DNA from: DASUCS01 sp041166745 | Lineage (GTDB): Bacteria > Actinomycetota > Acidimicrobiia > Acidimicrobiales > JACDCH01 | Direction: 5' to 3' | NCBI GenBank assembly: GCA_041166745.1 | Contig: JBEEGH010000029.1 | Location: 186,001-250,000, forward strand | Length of the DNA: 64,000 nucleotides | Shown: piece by piece, positions 19,104-27,790 of the stretch | How the letters are laid out: every line of letters starts with the position of its first letter | Numbering within the stretch: position 1 is the stretch's first letter | The notes under the pieces: model-generated | What the model was told of the DNA's origin: nothing | The model's input: the letters and a program-made list of their open reading frames with translations, nothing else | Databases searched by the model: none | Translations under genes and position numbers: made by a program

Positions 19104-20759
19104 TCACGTGGAGATGACGGTGACCGTGCCGGTGTCGCCGTTGACCTCGACCAACGCGCCCTCGGGGATGCGGCGGGTGGCGTCGGTGACCGAGACGACA
19201 CACGGGATGCCGAGCTCGCGGCTCACGATGATGGCGTGGCTCAGCGGCGCACCGACATCGACGATCACACCAGCAGCGGGGACGAACAACGGGGTCCATG
19301 ACGGATCGGTGAGCGGTGCGACGAGCACGTCGCCCGGCTCGAGTGCAGTCGGGTCGTGCGAGTCGAGCACGACCCGGGCGCGGCCGCGGGCGATGCCCGG
19401 ACAGCCGGGAACACCGTGCAGCGTGTCGTTCGCGTTGGCGACCGACACCGGCCGTCCGCCGCGCACGGGCCACTCAGAGACGGGCGGCGGCGAGCCCTCG
19501 AACACGAACGGAGGCTCGACCGTCACGAGCTCCGCGTAGTCGCGCTCGCGCTGCCGCAAGGTGTCAGTCAGCGATGCCGGATCCTCCACGAGCTGGTCGA
19601 GTTCGTCCCAACGCGCCATGCCGTAGCTGTTCGCGTGGTCGAAGAATCCACGTTCGACGTAGCGCCGGCCCAACTCCAGCAACGCGAGCCTGAACTCGTG
19701 CGTGAGCCTGATGGCGTTCGTCTTCGAACGCTCGCGCCCGGCCAGGAAGAGCGGCGCCGCCCGAAGCGCGGCCAAGAACTGACCTTGCGTCTCCGGATCA
19801 CCTTCGAGCATCGCCGCAATTTCCGCGCCGATCCGCTCGCGTTCGTCGGACCGTACCGACTGGTGCTCGACAGGCGACGCGTCGTCGGGCGCCCGCCGCA
19901 TCTGGTCGATGGCGACGAGCGCGAGCTCGGGCTCGGTCTCCCACGTCGGGGACCGCGTCTCCCATTCGTTGGGACCGCGGGCTCCGTAGTCGTTCAAGAA
20001 GTCCGCGAACGCCACCTTGAATTCGTCGGAGCCTGACTCGATGCGCGACAGCTTCCACATCGCGTAACTCGGTGCCGCGGACTCGACGTCGCCGACACCC
20101 GCGAGCAGCTTCAGCATGTCGCCAGGCCGGCCCACGGCCTCGCACACCTGTTGGATGATCCCGACCGGCACCGTCGAGCAATAGGTCGTGAACAGGTGTT
20201 GGGCGAACATGTCTCGGTAATGCTCGGCGAAGAGGTTTCGAACCCGATCGACGAGCTCGAGCTCACTGAGTTGCGCGAGGTCAGGGCGCGTGTCGCGGAC
20301 CTCGTCGAGCAGCTTGTCCGCGGCGGCAAGCTCCGGAAGCGACTCCGTGGTGAGCACCCAACCCAGCGTCTGCATGATGCGCTCGCTGTGCCCCGGACTC
20401 TCGTCGGTGTCGCTCGGAGCGTACGGAGGAACCCCCGGCTGCTCGCCCCACAGCTGGTAGTCGATCATCTCCGGAGACAAGCCCGGTGTCCGAACGCCGA
20501 GAATCCGGGTCACCGAGACATTCAGGTAGCAGTAGCCACCGAAGATTCCGATGACCTCGTTGTTGTCACTCGCGAACTCGTCGTGGTCGAACGCGCCGAA
20601 GCGATCGAGTGAGTCGCGCCAGCCGGGCTCGGCGCCACGGGTGATCAAGTCGCCGCTCAACGGAGCGACCGGGTCGGGAAAGACCTCTCCGACGTTCGCC
20701 CGCGTGTAGATCGGGTAGCGAGTGCTTGGTTCTGAGTCGACGATCCACCGATCGATCAC
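19104..20759 (-). CDS. PEP-utilising mobile (phosphohistidine) domain protein lacking an ATP-grasp domain
   Basis: 551 residues. The last ~90 residues are the swivelling phosphohistidine domain: VPGCPGIARGRARVVLD and then GAPLSHAIIVSRELGIPCVVS with the phosphorylatable H508. Residues ~1-440 resemble the middle-to-C-terminal part of rifampicin phosphotransferase/PEP-synthase-like proteins, but the ATP-grasp pyruvate/PEP-binding domain that normally precedes it is absent. The partner domain might be on another gene outside the window. GTG start at 20759 has GGGGG about 4 bases upstream as a ribosome-binding site. Likely co-transcribed with the CoA-transferase. Function cannot be given beyond phosphotransfer. 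Confidence 0.82.
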   Translation of the reverse strand: MIDRWIVDSEPSTRYPIYTRANVGEVFPDPVAPLSGDLITRGAEPGWRDSLDRFGAFDHDEFASDNNEVIGIFGGYCYLNVSVTRILGVRTPGLSPEMIDYQLWGEQPGVPPYAPSDTDESPGHSERIMQTLGWVLTTESLPELAAADKLLDEVRDTRPDLAQLSELELVDRVRNLFAEHYRDMFAQHLFTTYCSTVPVGIIQQVCEAVGRPGDMLKLLAGVGDVESAAPSYAMWKLSRIESGSDEFKVAFADFLNDYGARGPNEWETRSPTWETEPELALVAIDQMRRAPDDASPVEHQSVRSDERERIGAEIAAMLEGDPETQGQFLAALRAAPLFLAGRERSKTNAIRLTHEFRLALLELGRRYVERGFFDHANSYGMARWDELDQLVEDPASLTDTLRQRERDYAELVTVEPPFVFEGSPPPVSEWPVRGGRPVSVANANDTLHGVPGCPGIARGRARVVLDSHDPTALEPGDVLVAPLTDPSWTPLFVPAAGVIVDVGAPLSHAIIVSRELGIPCVVSVTDATRRIPEGALVEVNGDTGTVTVIST

Positions 20760-20856
20760 GCCTAGCCCCCTTGGTCAGTGATCACTCGGTGCGCCGCTCA
20801 CCAAGCGTCGCCCGAAGTGGCGGGAGCGTAGCGCCCGGCGAGAGACTGGTTCGGTC

Positions 20857-22473
20857 GTGACCACCACCTCCACGGATGTCGAATACGGCTCCTTCACCGA
20901 TCACGGGCCGTGGGTCGTCGACCCCGAGCGCCTGGCGTGGAAGGAAGGCCTCGAAAAGGTGCGGGCCGAGGTACACGCATCGGTTCCCGAACTCACTCGC
21001 TATCGCCGCGTGCCGCCGTTGGGCCGAATGCTCACGACGCTTCGGGCCTTGGGGTTGCCGCTCGCGGTGTGGGGCGCCCGGGAGCGCGGGAAAGAGCACT
21101 CGACGGCGGACATCTCTCGGCGGCTGCGCATCGCCGCCGAGCGTCTGGGGCCGACGTACATCAAGCTCGGACAGATCATCTCGTCGGGTGAGGGCCTGTT
21201 TCCCGAGCCGCTGGTCGCGGAGTTCCGCAAGTGCCGCGATCAAGTGCCGCCCGAACCGTTCGATGTCGTGCGGCGGGTTGTCGAGGAAGACTTGCTCCAA
21301 CCGCTCGAGTCGGTCTTTCGCTCGTTCGAGCGCGCACCCCTGGCCGCGGCCTCGATCGCCCAAGTGCACGCGGCCACCCTCAGCACCGGTGAGGAAGTCG
21401 TCGTGAAGGTGCAGCGGCCTCAGGTCAACCGGCTCGTGCATCGCGACCTACGGGTGATGTCCTGGGTCGCACCCCACCTCGTCGGCCGCATCCCGATTGC
21501 CGCGCTCGCGAACCCTCCGGCGCTGGTCGACCTGTTCGCGGAGACCATCGTGGAGGAGCTCGACTTCAGGCTCGAAGCCGAGAACATGCTCGACGTCGCC
21601 CATGCGTTCGCGCTGCTCGGACAACGCGGCTACGTGATCCCCCGCCCGCATCCGAAGCTGGTCACGAAACGCGTGCTCGTCATGGAACGACTGAGCGGTT
21701 TCGCCTTCGAAGACGTCATCGGCATGAAAGACGCCGGCGTCGACACCCACGAGGTCGTGCGCACCGGGATGATCGGCGGCATGGAAGGCGCGTTGATCCA
21801 CGGCATCTTCCACGGCGACCTCCATGGCGGAAACCTGTTCGTGCAACCCGACGGTCGCACCGCGCTGATGGACTTCGGCATCACGGGCCGGCTGTCGGAG
21901 CCCAAGCGGCTCGCGCTCCTTCGTCTGCTCATCGCGGGCTCGATGAACGACATCAAGGGTCAGATGCAAGCGCTACGCGACCTCGGAGCGCTTCCAGCCG
22001 ACACCGACATCGACGCGGTCATCATCGATCTCGGACTCGATCGCCCTCCGATCGATCCGACGACGATGACGGGCGACGAGCTCGTAGCCGAGATCCAGCG
22101 AACGATGAAGGCGCTGCTCGGCATCGGCGCGCGGATGCCCAAAGAGCTCATGCTCTTCGTGAAGAACATGATGTTCCTCGACGGCGCCATCGCCACGCTC
22201 GCGCCCGACCTCGACATCTTCGGCGAGATCGCGGACATCTCGATGCACTTCGCCAACACGCATGGCGAGCACATCGCAGCAGAACTCGGGCTCGATCCCG
22301 ACGACTGGCAGCTCGACATGACAGGGGTCAAGGCCAGCTTCGGGTTGGACTCCTCGGTGGAATCGCTCACGTATCGAGATCTGCAAGACCGACGCACCAT
22401 CATCCGTGAGCGGCTGGAAGCGCAACGCCCCGGCCGCGACGGCAAACGCCGAAAGCTGCCGTTCCGGAAGTAA
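20857..22473 (+). CDS. ABC1/AarF/UbiB-type atypical kinase
   Basis: 538 residues. Atypical protein-kinase-like ATPase of the UbiB/COQ8 family, tied in other organisms to isoprenoid quinone and lipid metabolism. The KxGQ motif is YIKLGQIISSGEG (K103-Q106), the Ala-rich loop is AAASIAQVHAA, the lysine lies in VVVKVQRP, catalytic loop HGIFHGDLHGGNLF and metal site MDFGITG. Unlike many family members no clear C-terminal membrane helix is visible. Start GTG 20857. Its TAA stop is also the first three bases of the next gene's TAACTT hexamer. No quinone genes are adjacent. Confidence 0.92.
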   Translation: MTTTSTDVEYGSFTDHGPWVVDPERLAWKEGLEKVRAEVHASVPELTRYRRVPPLGRMLTTLRALGLPLAVWGARERGKEHSTADISRRLRIAAERLGPTYIKLGQIISSGEGLFPEPLVAEFRKCRDQVPPEPFDVVRRVVEEDLLQPLESVFRSFERAPLAAASIAQVHAATLSTGEEVVVKVQRPQVNRLVHRDLRVMSWVAPHLVGRIPIAALANPPALVDLFAETIVEELDFRLEAENMLDVAHAFALLGQRGYVIPRPHPKLVTKRVLVMERLSGFAFEDVIGMKDAGVDTHEVVRTGMIGGMEGALIHGIFHGDLHGGNLFVQPDGRTALMDFGITGRLSEPKRLALLRLLIAGSMNDIKGQMQALRDLGALPADTDIDAVIIDLGLDRPPIDPTTMTGDELVAEIQRTMKALLGIGARMPKELMLFVKNMMFLDGAIATLAPDLDIFGEIADISMHFANTHGEHIAAELGLDPDDWQLDMTGVKASFGLDSSVESLTYRDLQDRRTIIRERLEAQRPGRDGKRRKLPFRK

Positions 22474-22476
22474 CTT
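22471..22476 (+). promoter_or_regulatory. Putative -10 element containing the upstream gene's stop codon
   Basis: TAACTT, 7 bases before ATG 22484. Its TAA is the stop of the kinase gene. Confidence 0.58.
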
Positions 22477-22483
22477 CGTCGCA

Positions 22484-23383
22484 ATGGAGCGACGACGACT
22501 GGGACGGACCGAGCACGAGAGCAGCGTTGCCATCCTCGGAGGCGCGGCGTACTGGATGTCGACACCGGAGGAGGCGAAGTCCAGCCTCGAACTCGCCCTG
22601 TCGCGCGGCGTCAATCACCTCGACATCGCACCGCAGTACGGCGACGCGCAAGCGGCGGTCGGTCCCGCGATACCGGCAGTGCGCGATCAACTGTTCGTGG
22701 CCGCCAAGACGCTGCGCTCGAATCCCGACGGCGTCACCGCCCAGTTCGACGAGAGCCGACAATTACTCGGCTGCGATGTGCTCGACCTGTATCAGGCCCA
22801 CGCGGTCACGACGGTCGAGCAGCTCGACGAGCGAGGGGCCGCCATCGAGCGCATCATCCAGTTGCGCGACTCCGACGCCTGCCGTTTCGCGGGGATCACC
22901 GGCCACGACCTCACGGTGCCCCGCACGCACCTCGAAGCGCTGCGCCGATACGACCTCGACACCGTGATGTTCCCGATCTATCCGAGGTTATGGGCCGACC
23001 CCGTGTACCGCGAGGCCGCCGAGGAGCTGCTCGCGGTCTGCAAGGAGCGTGATCTCGGCGTGATGATCATCAAGGCGACTGCTCGGCGGCCCTGGGCCGA
23101 CGGCCGCCCGCTCTCCGACGTCGTCGCCGGCGACCCCGTCACCGAGGAACGATGGGCCACCTCGTGGTACGAGCCCCAGACCACCGACGCCGACCTCGCA
23201 CGCGGCATCGCCTTCGCGCTCTCGATGCCGGGCGTGCACGCGTTCTGCACGCCGGGCGATGCGGAGTTGCTGCCGCGCGTGCTCGACGCCGCTGACGCGT
23301 TCGTGCCGTTGTCTGCCGATGAGCGCGAGGAAGCCGCCAAGGCCATGGCGCACGAGCAAGTCATCTTCCCGATCCCGCGATGA
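22484..23383 (+). CDS. Aldo/keto reductase family protein
   Basis: 299 residues in an (alpha/beta)8 aldo/keto reductase pattern, NADPH-linked reduction of carbonyls. A catalytic tetrad is recognisable: D46 and Y51 in HLDIAPQYGDAQ, K74 in VAAKTLR and H105 in LYQAHAV. The NADPH-binding C-terminal segment DADLARGIAFALSMPGVHAF is in place. ATG 22484 gives the family N-terminus MERRRLGRTEHE; the frame runs further upstream inside the kinase gene and is not used. Substrate unknown. Confidence 0.9.
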   Translation: MERRRLGRTEHESSVAILGGAAYWMSTPEEAKSSLELALSRGVNHLDIAPQYGDAQAAVGPAIPAVRDQLFVAAKTLRSNPDGVTAQFDESRQLLGCDVLDLYQAHAVTTVEQLDERGAAIERIIQLRDSDACRFAGITGHDLTVPRTHLEALRRYDLDTVMFPIYPRLWADPVYREAAEELLAVCKERDLGVMIIKATARRPWADGRPLSDVVAGDPVTEERWATSWYEPQTTDADLARGIAFALSMPGVHAFCTPGDAELLPRVLDAADAFVPLSADEREEAAKAMAHEQVIFPIPR

Positions 23384-23434
23384 TCGGCATCGCCGGGCGG
23401 CCGGGCGGCCGAGCGGCCCCGAGGCAGATGCCGG

Positions 23435-23620
23435 CTAGTTGATGGAGTTCGCGGTGTTGTCGAACTTCGTGGAGGCGTTGTTGCCGAGCAGCGTGATCGC
23501 GGCGATGCACACCACGGCGATCAGGGCGACGAGCAGCGCATATTCGACGAGCGAGGCACCACGATCGTCATTGACGTGGGCACGGATCCAGTTGGCAAGA
23601 AAGTCATAGGTGACAAGCAT
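23435..23620 (-). CDS. Flp/Fap-type (type IVb) pilin
   Basis: 61-residue prepilin. After a short charged leader a prepilin-peptidase site is predicted in DDRG|ASLVEYALLVALI, with Glu at mature position 5 and a hydrophobic assembly helix following (VALIAVVCIAAITLL). Flp pilins build Tad pili for adhesion or DNA uptake. No tad, rcp or prepilin-peptidase gene is in the window, so the secretion machinery must be elsewhere. A 6-bp inverted repeat lies just upstream of the start. Confidence 0.9.
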   Translation of the reverse strand: MLVTYDFLANWIRAHVNDDRGASLVEYALLVALIAVVCIAAITLLGNNASTKFDNTANSIN

Positions 23621-23624
23621 GCGG

Positions 23625-23641
23625 TTTGATTCGGCATCAAA
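23625..23641. promoter_or_regulatory. Short inverted repeat upstream of the Flp pilin gene
   Basis: TTTGAT-TCGGC-ATCAAA, four bases before the pilin start on the minus strand. It could be an operator or a 5'-UTR hairpin; the length is too short to be sure. Confidence 0.35.
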
Positions 23642-23732
23642 TCGCCTCGGATGTAGACCATTTTGGGCGGGCTCCCCCGGACCAGGAGATTTCGACTAGT
23701 CCGAAGACCCGTTTCAACGGTGGGGCTCGCTC

Positions 23733-23738
23733 TACGCT
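23733..23738 (+). promoter_or_regulatory. Putative -10 element of nucS
   Basis: TACGCT, 9 bases before ATG 23748; no Shine-Dalgarno. Confidence 0.45.
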
Positions 23739-23747
23739 CGTCCGGGC

Positions 23748-24407
23748 ATGCGGCTCGTGATCGCTCGTTGTTCCGTGGACTACGAAGGTCGGCTCTCGGC
23801 CCATTTGCCCATGGCGACCCGGTTGCTGCTGATCAAAGAGGACGGGTGCATCTCGATCCACAGCGACGGCGGGGCGTACAAGCCGTTGAACTGGATGGTC
23901 GCACCGAACCTGCTCCGGGAGGAGTCCGATACGTGGATCGTCACGAACCGCAAGGGCGAGACGCTCACGATCTCGATCGAGGAGATCGTGCTCGACACCA
24001 CCCACGAGCTCGGTGACGACCCCGGCCTCCAGAAAGACGGCGTCGAGGCCCGGCTGCAGGAGCTCCTGTCGCTGGACTGCGAGGCGATCGGCGCAGGATT
24101 GCGCCTCGTGCGCCGCGAGCACCCCACCGACATCGGCCCCGTCGATCTGCTCTGCCGTGACGCTGACGGTCGCGCCGTCGCCGTCGAGGTGAAGCGCCGC
24201 GGCGAGATCGACGGCGTCGAGCAGCTCACTCGCTACCTCGAACGCCTCAACCGCGATCCGATGCTGCGGCCGGTACGCGGCATCCTCGTCGCGCAAGTGG
24301 TCAAGCCTCAGGCGCGGGTGCTGGCCGAGAGTCGCGGCATCGGCTGGGTCGAAGTCGACTACGACGAGCTGCGAGGGCTCGAACCCGACACGTTGCGTCT
24401 CTTCTGA
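23748..24407 (+). CDS. nucS: Mismatch-specific endonuclease NucS/EndoMS
   Basis: 219 residues, full length. NucS cuts both strands at mismatches and is the core of the non-canonical mismatch repair used by actinobacteria that lack MutS/MutL. The N-terminal DNA-binding/dimer domain (~1-110) begins MRLVIARCSVDYEGRL. The RecB-like nuclease domain has D133 (GPVDLL), E147 and K149 (VAVEVKR), then Q159 in EQLTRYLERL. The chain ends LRLF, a C-terminal sliding-clamp-binding type motif, so activity is probably directed by the beta clamp. Upstream TACGCT sits 9 bases before the ATG. Confidence 0.96.
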   Translation: MRLVIARCSVDYEGRLSAHLPMATRLLLIKEDGCISIHSDGGAYKPLNWMVAPNLLREESDTWIVTNRKGETLTISIEEIVLDTTHELGDDPGLQKDGVEARLQELLSLDCEAIGAGLRLVRREHPTDIGPVDLLCRDADGRAVAVEVKRRGEIDGVEQLTRYLERLNRDPMLRPVRGILVAQVVKPQARVLAESRGIGWVEVDYDELRGLEPDTLRLF

Positions 24408-24441
24408 TCAAGTCCGATCGCCGTACCGTCGATACGGCAAC

Positions 24442-26127
24442 GTGAGGAAGGTCGGGGTCGCGCTTGTCGCCGCCTCGATCTGGTTGCTCGTGCCGACCGC
24501 CTACGCCTCTCCACTTCCGGGAGCGACGAGCTGTCCGATGTTTCCCGCCGACAACGTCTGGAACGCCGACGTGTCGCACCTCCCGGTGCATCCGATGTCG
24601 AGCCAGTACGTGTCCTCGATCGGGTCGACGGCGCAGGCCAAGGCGGACTTCGGCGCGGGCCTCTGGGACGGCGGACCGATCGGCATCCCCTACAACGTCG
24701 TCGGCGCTGGACAGCCGACCACTTCGGTGACCTTCGACTTCGACGAGGACAGCGACCACGTCCCGTATCCGATCCCGGCCAACCCTGCGATAGAGGGTGG
24801 ACCGAGCTCGAACGGCGATCGCCACATTCTCATCGTCGACAATTCGAGTTGCACGCTCTACGAGCTCTACGCCGCCTACCCCAACGGCAATGGCACCTGG
24901 CACGCCGGGTCAGGAGCGGTTTGGAACCTGAACAGCAACGCACTGCGGACGGACACCTACACCTCTGCCGATGCCGCCGGACTCCCGATCCTTCCCGGAC
25001 TGGTCCGCTACGACGAGGTCGCCAGCGGCCACATCGACCACGCCATACGAGTCACCGTGCCCGCGAGCGACAAGAAGCATCTGTGGCCGGCGCGTCACGA
25101 CGCGGGAACCGCGAACTCGAACCTACCGCCGATGGGCTTGCGGCTCCGCCTCAAAGCCCAGGTCGACATCGCGTCGTATCCCCACGACGACCAGGTGATC
25201 CTGCAAGCCATGAAGACCTACGGCGTGATCGTCGCCGACAACGGGTCGCCTTGGTACATGACGGGCGTACCCGACGAGCGTTGGGACAACGACGTTCTTC
25301 AGCAACTTCGCAACGTTCGCGGCTCGGACTTCGAGGCCGTCGACGAGTCGAGTCTCATGCTGAGCTCGTCATCCGGCGCGGTGCGCAACGGCCCGCCTCC
25401 GCCACCGCCACCTCCCCCAGTCCTGTTGCCGCTCGGGGACGGTCCGGCCGCGACCACGCCGAGTCCGGGCACCGAAGATGTGTATGTGCGCGGCACCGAC
25501 GACGCGCTCTGGACGCGACAGCTGAACAACGGCATGTGGGGACCGTGGGTCTCGCTCGGCGGCGCCATCACCAGCGCGCCCGCAGCCAGCGGCAGCGACG
25601 TCTACGCCCGCGGCACCGACAACGCGCTCTGGACCCGCCACGGCCCATCCCCGTGGGTCTCGCTCGGCGGCGTCATCACCAGTGCTCCCGCCGCGACCCC
25701 GACGGATCTCTATGTGCGCGGCACCGACAACGCGCTCTGGAACCGACACCTGAACAACGGCATGTGGGGACCGTGGGTCTCGCTCGGCGGCGCCATCACC
25801 AGCGCGCCCGCAGCCAGCGGCAACGACGTCTACGCCCGCGGCACCGACAACGCGCTCTGGACCCGCCACGGCCCATCCCCGTGGGTCTCACTCGGCGGCG
25901 TCATCACCAGTGCTCCCGCCACCAACGGAAGCGACGTCTACGCCCGCGGCACCGACAACGCGCTCTGGACCCGGCGCGCGCCGTCGCCCTGGGTGACGCT
26001 CGGTGGCCAGATCACCAGCCCACCGTCGGTCACCGGTAGCGACGTCTTCGTTCGCGGTACCGACTACGCGCTCTGGACCCGGCGCGCGCCGTCGCCCTGG
26101 GTGAGCCTTGGCGGCCAGATCAGGTAG
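24442..26127 (+). CDS. Secreted protein with C-terminal beta-propeller-like tandem repeats
   Basis: 561 residues. A signal peptide (residues 1-22, ending AYA) is followed by an unrecognised domain (~24-300) with CPMFPADNVWNADVSHLPV and HIDHAIRVTVPASDKKHLWPA, a Pro-rich hinge of nine prolines (~318-326), then six repeats of ~38 residues of the form DVYARGTDNALWTR...WVSLGG.ITSAP. Repeats of this Trp/LGG type occur in PLL-like lectin propellers, so sugar binding at the cell surface is a reasonable guess. The DNA under repeats 1-4 is almost identical in two 228-bp periods, showing recent duplication. GTG 24442 is the start; TACCGT lies 12 bases upstream. Confidence 0.82.
   Translation: MRKVGVALVAASIWLLVPTAYASPLPGATSCPMFPADNVWNADVSHLPVHPMSSQYVSSIGSTAQAKADFGAGLWDGGPIGIPYNVVGAGQPTTSVTFDFDEDSDHVPYPIPANPAIEGGPSSNGDRHILIVDNSSCTLYELYAAYPNGNGTWHAGSGAVWNLNSNALRTDTYTSADAAGLPILPGLVRYDEVASGHIDHAIRVTVPASDKKHLWPARHDAGTANSNLPPMGLRLRLKAQVDIASYPHDDQVILQAMKTYGVIVADNGSPWYMTGVPDERWDNDVLQQLRNVRGSDFEAVDESSLMLSSSSGAVRNGPPPPPPPPPVLLPLGDGPAATTPSPGTEDVYVRGTDDALWTRQLNNGMWGPWVSLGGAITSAPAASGSDVYARGTDNALWTRHGPSPWVSLGGVITSAPAATPTDLYVRGTDNALWNRHLNNGMWGPWVSLGGAITSAPAASGNDVYARGTDNALWTRHGPSPWVSLGGVITSAPATNGSDVYARGTDNALWTRRAPSPWVTLGGQITSPPSVTGSDVFVRGTDYALWTRRAPSPWVSLGGQIR
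25522..25919 (+). repeat. Intragenic tandem duplication, 228-bp period
   Basis: The ~170 bases from 25522 recur at 25750 with only a few changes, in phase with the reading frame (76 codons, two propeller-like repeats). Confidence 0.9.
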
Positions 26128-26132
26128 GCGTG

Positions 26133-26978
26133 TCAGGCGAAGCGGCAGAGTCCGTTGTCGACCACGACGGAATCACCCGGGCGGCGGGTCTGGAACACGG
26201 CCTCGCCGTCACCCGTTCGCCAGATCGAGATCGTGAGCTCGTCGCCCGGATACACCGGCGACGTGAACCGTGCCTCCATCGACGTGAACCGTGCAGGATC
26301 GTTGTCGCACAGCGCGCTCAACAACGCTCGTCCCGTGAATCCGTACGTGCACAGACCGTGGAGGATAGGTCGATCGAAACCGGCCGCGGCCGCGAAGGAG
26401 GGATCGGAATGCAGCGGGTTGCGGTCGCCCGACAGCCGGTAGATGAGCGCCTGATCGATGCCGGTCTGGTACTTCACGACGTGATCCGGTTCGCGTTCTG
26501 GTGCGGTCGGACGCGGCCCCGTCGGCCCACGATCTCCGCCCCAACCACCCGCGCCGCGGATGAACGCCGCTGAGCGGGTCGTGAAGAGCGGCTCGCCGCT
26601 GCTGGCATCGACAGACTCCGTCTCGGTCGCGAGCACCGCGCCGGACCCCTTGTCGTAGATCCCGGTCACCGTCGTCACCGAACGGACGGTGCCCTCGACG
26701 GGGATCGGCTTGTGCAGCTCGATGGCCTGCTCGCCGTGGACGAGCATCGTCCAGTTGATCTCGCCGACGGCGTCGTATGCGCCGCCCCCCGCCACGCCGA
26801 GGACGACGCCCATCGTGGGCAGCACCTGCTGCTGAACGCCCTTCGTGTTCTCCGTGTTGAACGGAAGGTCGTCGACGCCGCATCCGACGCCGAGCGCGTA
26901 GAGGATGGCGTCCTTCGAGTCCCAGTGCTTCTCGCCGGGTTGCGACTTTGCTCCGACGGCATCGGGGTTCAACGGCAT
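26133..26978 (-). CDS. MaoC-like (R)-specific enoyl-CoA hydratase, double hot-dog
   Basis: 281 residues, two hot-dog domains as in type 2 enoyl-CoA hydratases. The hydratase-2 motif YRLSGDRNPLHSDPSFAAAA and following FDRPILHGLCTYG lie in the C-terminal domain, supplying the Asp/His pair that hydrates trans-2-enoyl-CoA to the (R)-3-hydroxy product. ATG 26978 is preferred because AAGGAG is 5 bases upstream. The start overlaps the 3' end of the hydrolase gene by 10 bp. Third gene of an SDR-hydrolase-MaoC operon, a bacterial split of the peroxisomal multifunctional enzyme type 2 chemistry. Confidence 0.92.
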   Translation of the reverse strand: MPLNPDAVGAKSQPGEKHWDSKDAILYALGVGCGVDDLPFNTENTKGVQQQVLPTMGVVLGVAGGGAYDAVGEINWTMLVHGEQAIELHKPIPVEGTVRSVTTVTGIYDKGSGAVLATETESVDASSGEPLFTTRSAAFIRGAGGWGGDRGPTGPRPTAPEREPDHVVKYQTGIDQALIYRLSGDRNPLHSDPSFAAAAGFDRPILHGLCTYGFTGRALLSALCDNDPARFTSMEARFTSPVYPGDELTISIWRTGDGEAVFQTRRPGDSVVVDNGLCRFA

Positions 26979-27790
26979 GGTGTCTCCTTGGTGAGTGAAC
27001 AAAGAATCTCGGACCAATGGGTGAGCGGTAGCAGATGACTCGCGCCGGGCACGACCTCAAGACGCGCGTTCGGAAGCGACCGGGTGAGCTGGTCGCCAAC
27101 AGCGGGCGAGACGACCTCGTCGCGCTCGCCATACCAGAGCGATACGCGCACATCGATCCCGGACAGATCGAACGGCCAGGGACTCGTCTGCACGCGAATG
27201 TCGCCAGCGGTTCCGCTCGTTCCCGAAGCGACACCCGCGACGGTCGCACGGGCGAGCTGTTCGTCGAGACCGGGCACCGCATCGAGATCACGGAGATAGG
27301 CCTCTCCCGCGCCCTCACGCGTCATCTCGAGCGCAAGTTCGTACGTGACGCCGGCAGGAACGATCAGCGACACGACCTCGGCCAGCTCTGCATCGGTGAG
27401 GGGTTGTGACGGATTCGGCATCGTCCCGCACGCAATCGCGACATGAGCCAGGCGCTCGGGACCGATGTGCGCGAGCGCGAGCGCGCTCGGCGCGCCTGCC
27501 GACCAGGCGAACACGGCGCATCGATCGAGCGCGAGAGCATCGAGGAACGCCAGGAGATCCCGCCCCTGCGAGATCAGCGAGTCGTCGATGAGGGCATCGC
27601 TCTCTCCATAGCCGGGGCGATCGACCGCGATGAGGCGTACACCACACCGCGTGGCAACGTCGTCGTCGGGATGACGCGACAGGCGCGCGTTCGGACACCC
27701 ATGCAGGTACACGACAGGTTGACCATCGGAGTCTCCGACATCGTCGTACGCCAGCTGTCGCCCATCGGCAAGCGATGCGAACTGCGTCAT
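26969..27790 (-). CDS. Alpha/beta-hydrolase fold protein
   Basis: 273 residues. The nucleophile elbow is FAWSAGAPSALAL (S97), a variant of GxSxG with Ala at the first position. The oxyanion strand is VVYLHGCPNAR and a C-terminal GASHLLPLTHW carries the catalytic histidine, with DEVVSP providing the acid. Esterase or thioesterase action on a lipid or CoA substrate fits the operon. The ATG overlaps the SDR stop (ATGA, 4 bp); the much longer open frame upstream lies within the SDR gene and is not coding. Confidence 0.9.
   Translation of the reverse strand: MTQFASLADGRQLAYDDVGDSDGQPVVYLHGCPNARLSRHPDDDVATRCGVRLIAVDRPGYGESDALIDDSLISQGRDLLAFLDALALDRCAVFAWSAGAPSALALAHIGPERLAHVAIACGTMPNPSQPLTDAELAEVVSLIVPAGVTYELALEMTREGAGEAYLRDLDAVPGLDEQLARATVAGVASGTSGTAGDIRVQTSPWPFDLSGIDVRVSLWYGERDEVVSPAVGDQLTRSLPNARLEVVPGASHLLPLTHWSEILCSLTKETPCR
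26984..26989 (-). promoter_or_regulatory. Ribosome-binding site of the MaoC gene
   Basis: AAGGAG on the minus strand, 5 bases before ATG 26978. It is inside the operon and contrasts with the leaderless first genes elsewhere. Confidence 0.6.

Noticed and set aside
20777..20786. AGTGATCACT palindrome in the spacer before the ABC1 kinase gene
   Set aside because: Ten-base self-complementary strings occur by chance at this window size and no flanking signal supports an operator.
25522..26127. Tandem repeats as a possible CRISPR array or mobile element
   Set aside because: Repeats are in frame, 114-228 bp long and encode a protein repeat; no short spaced repeats or transposase.
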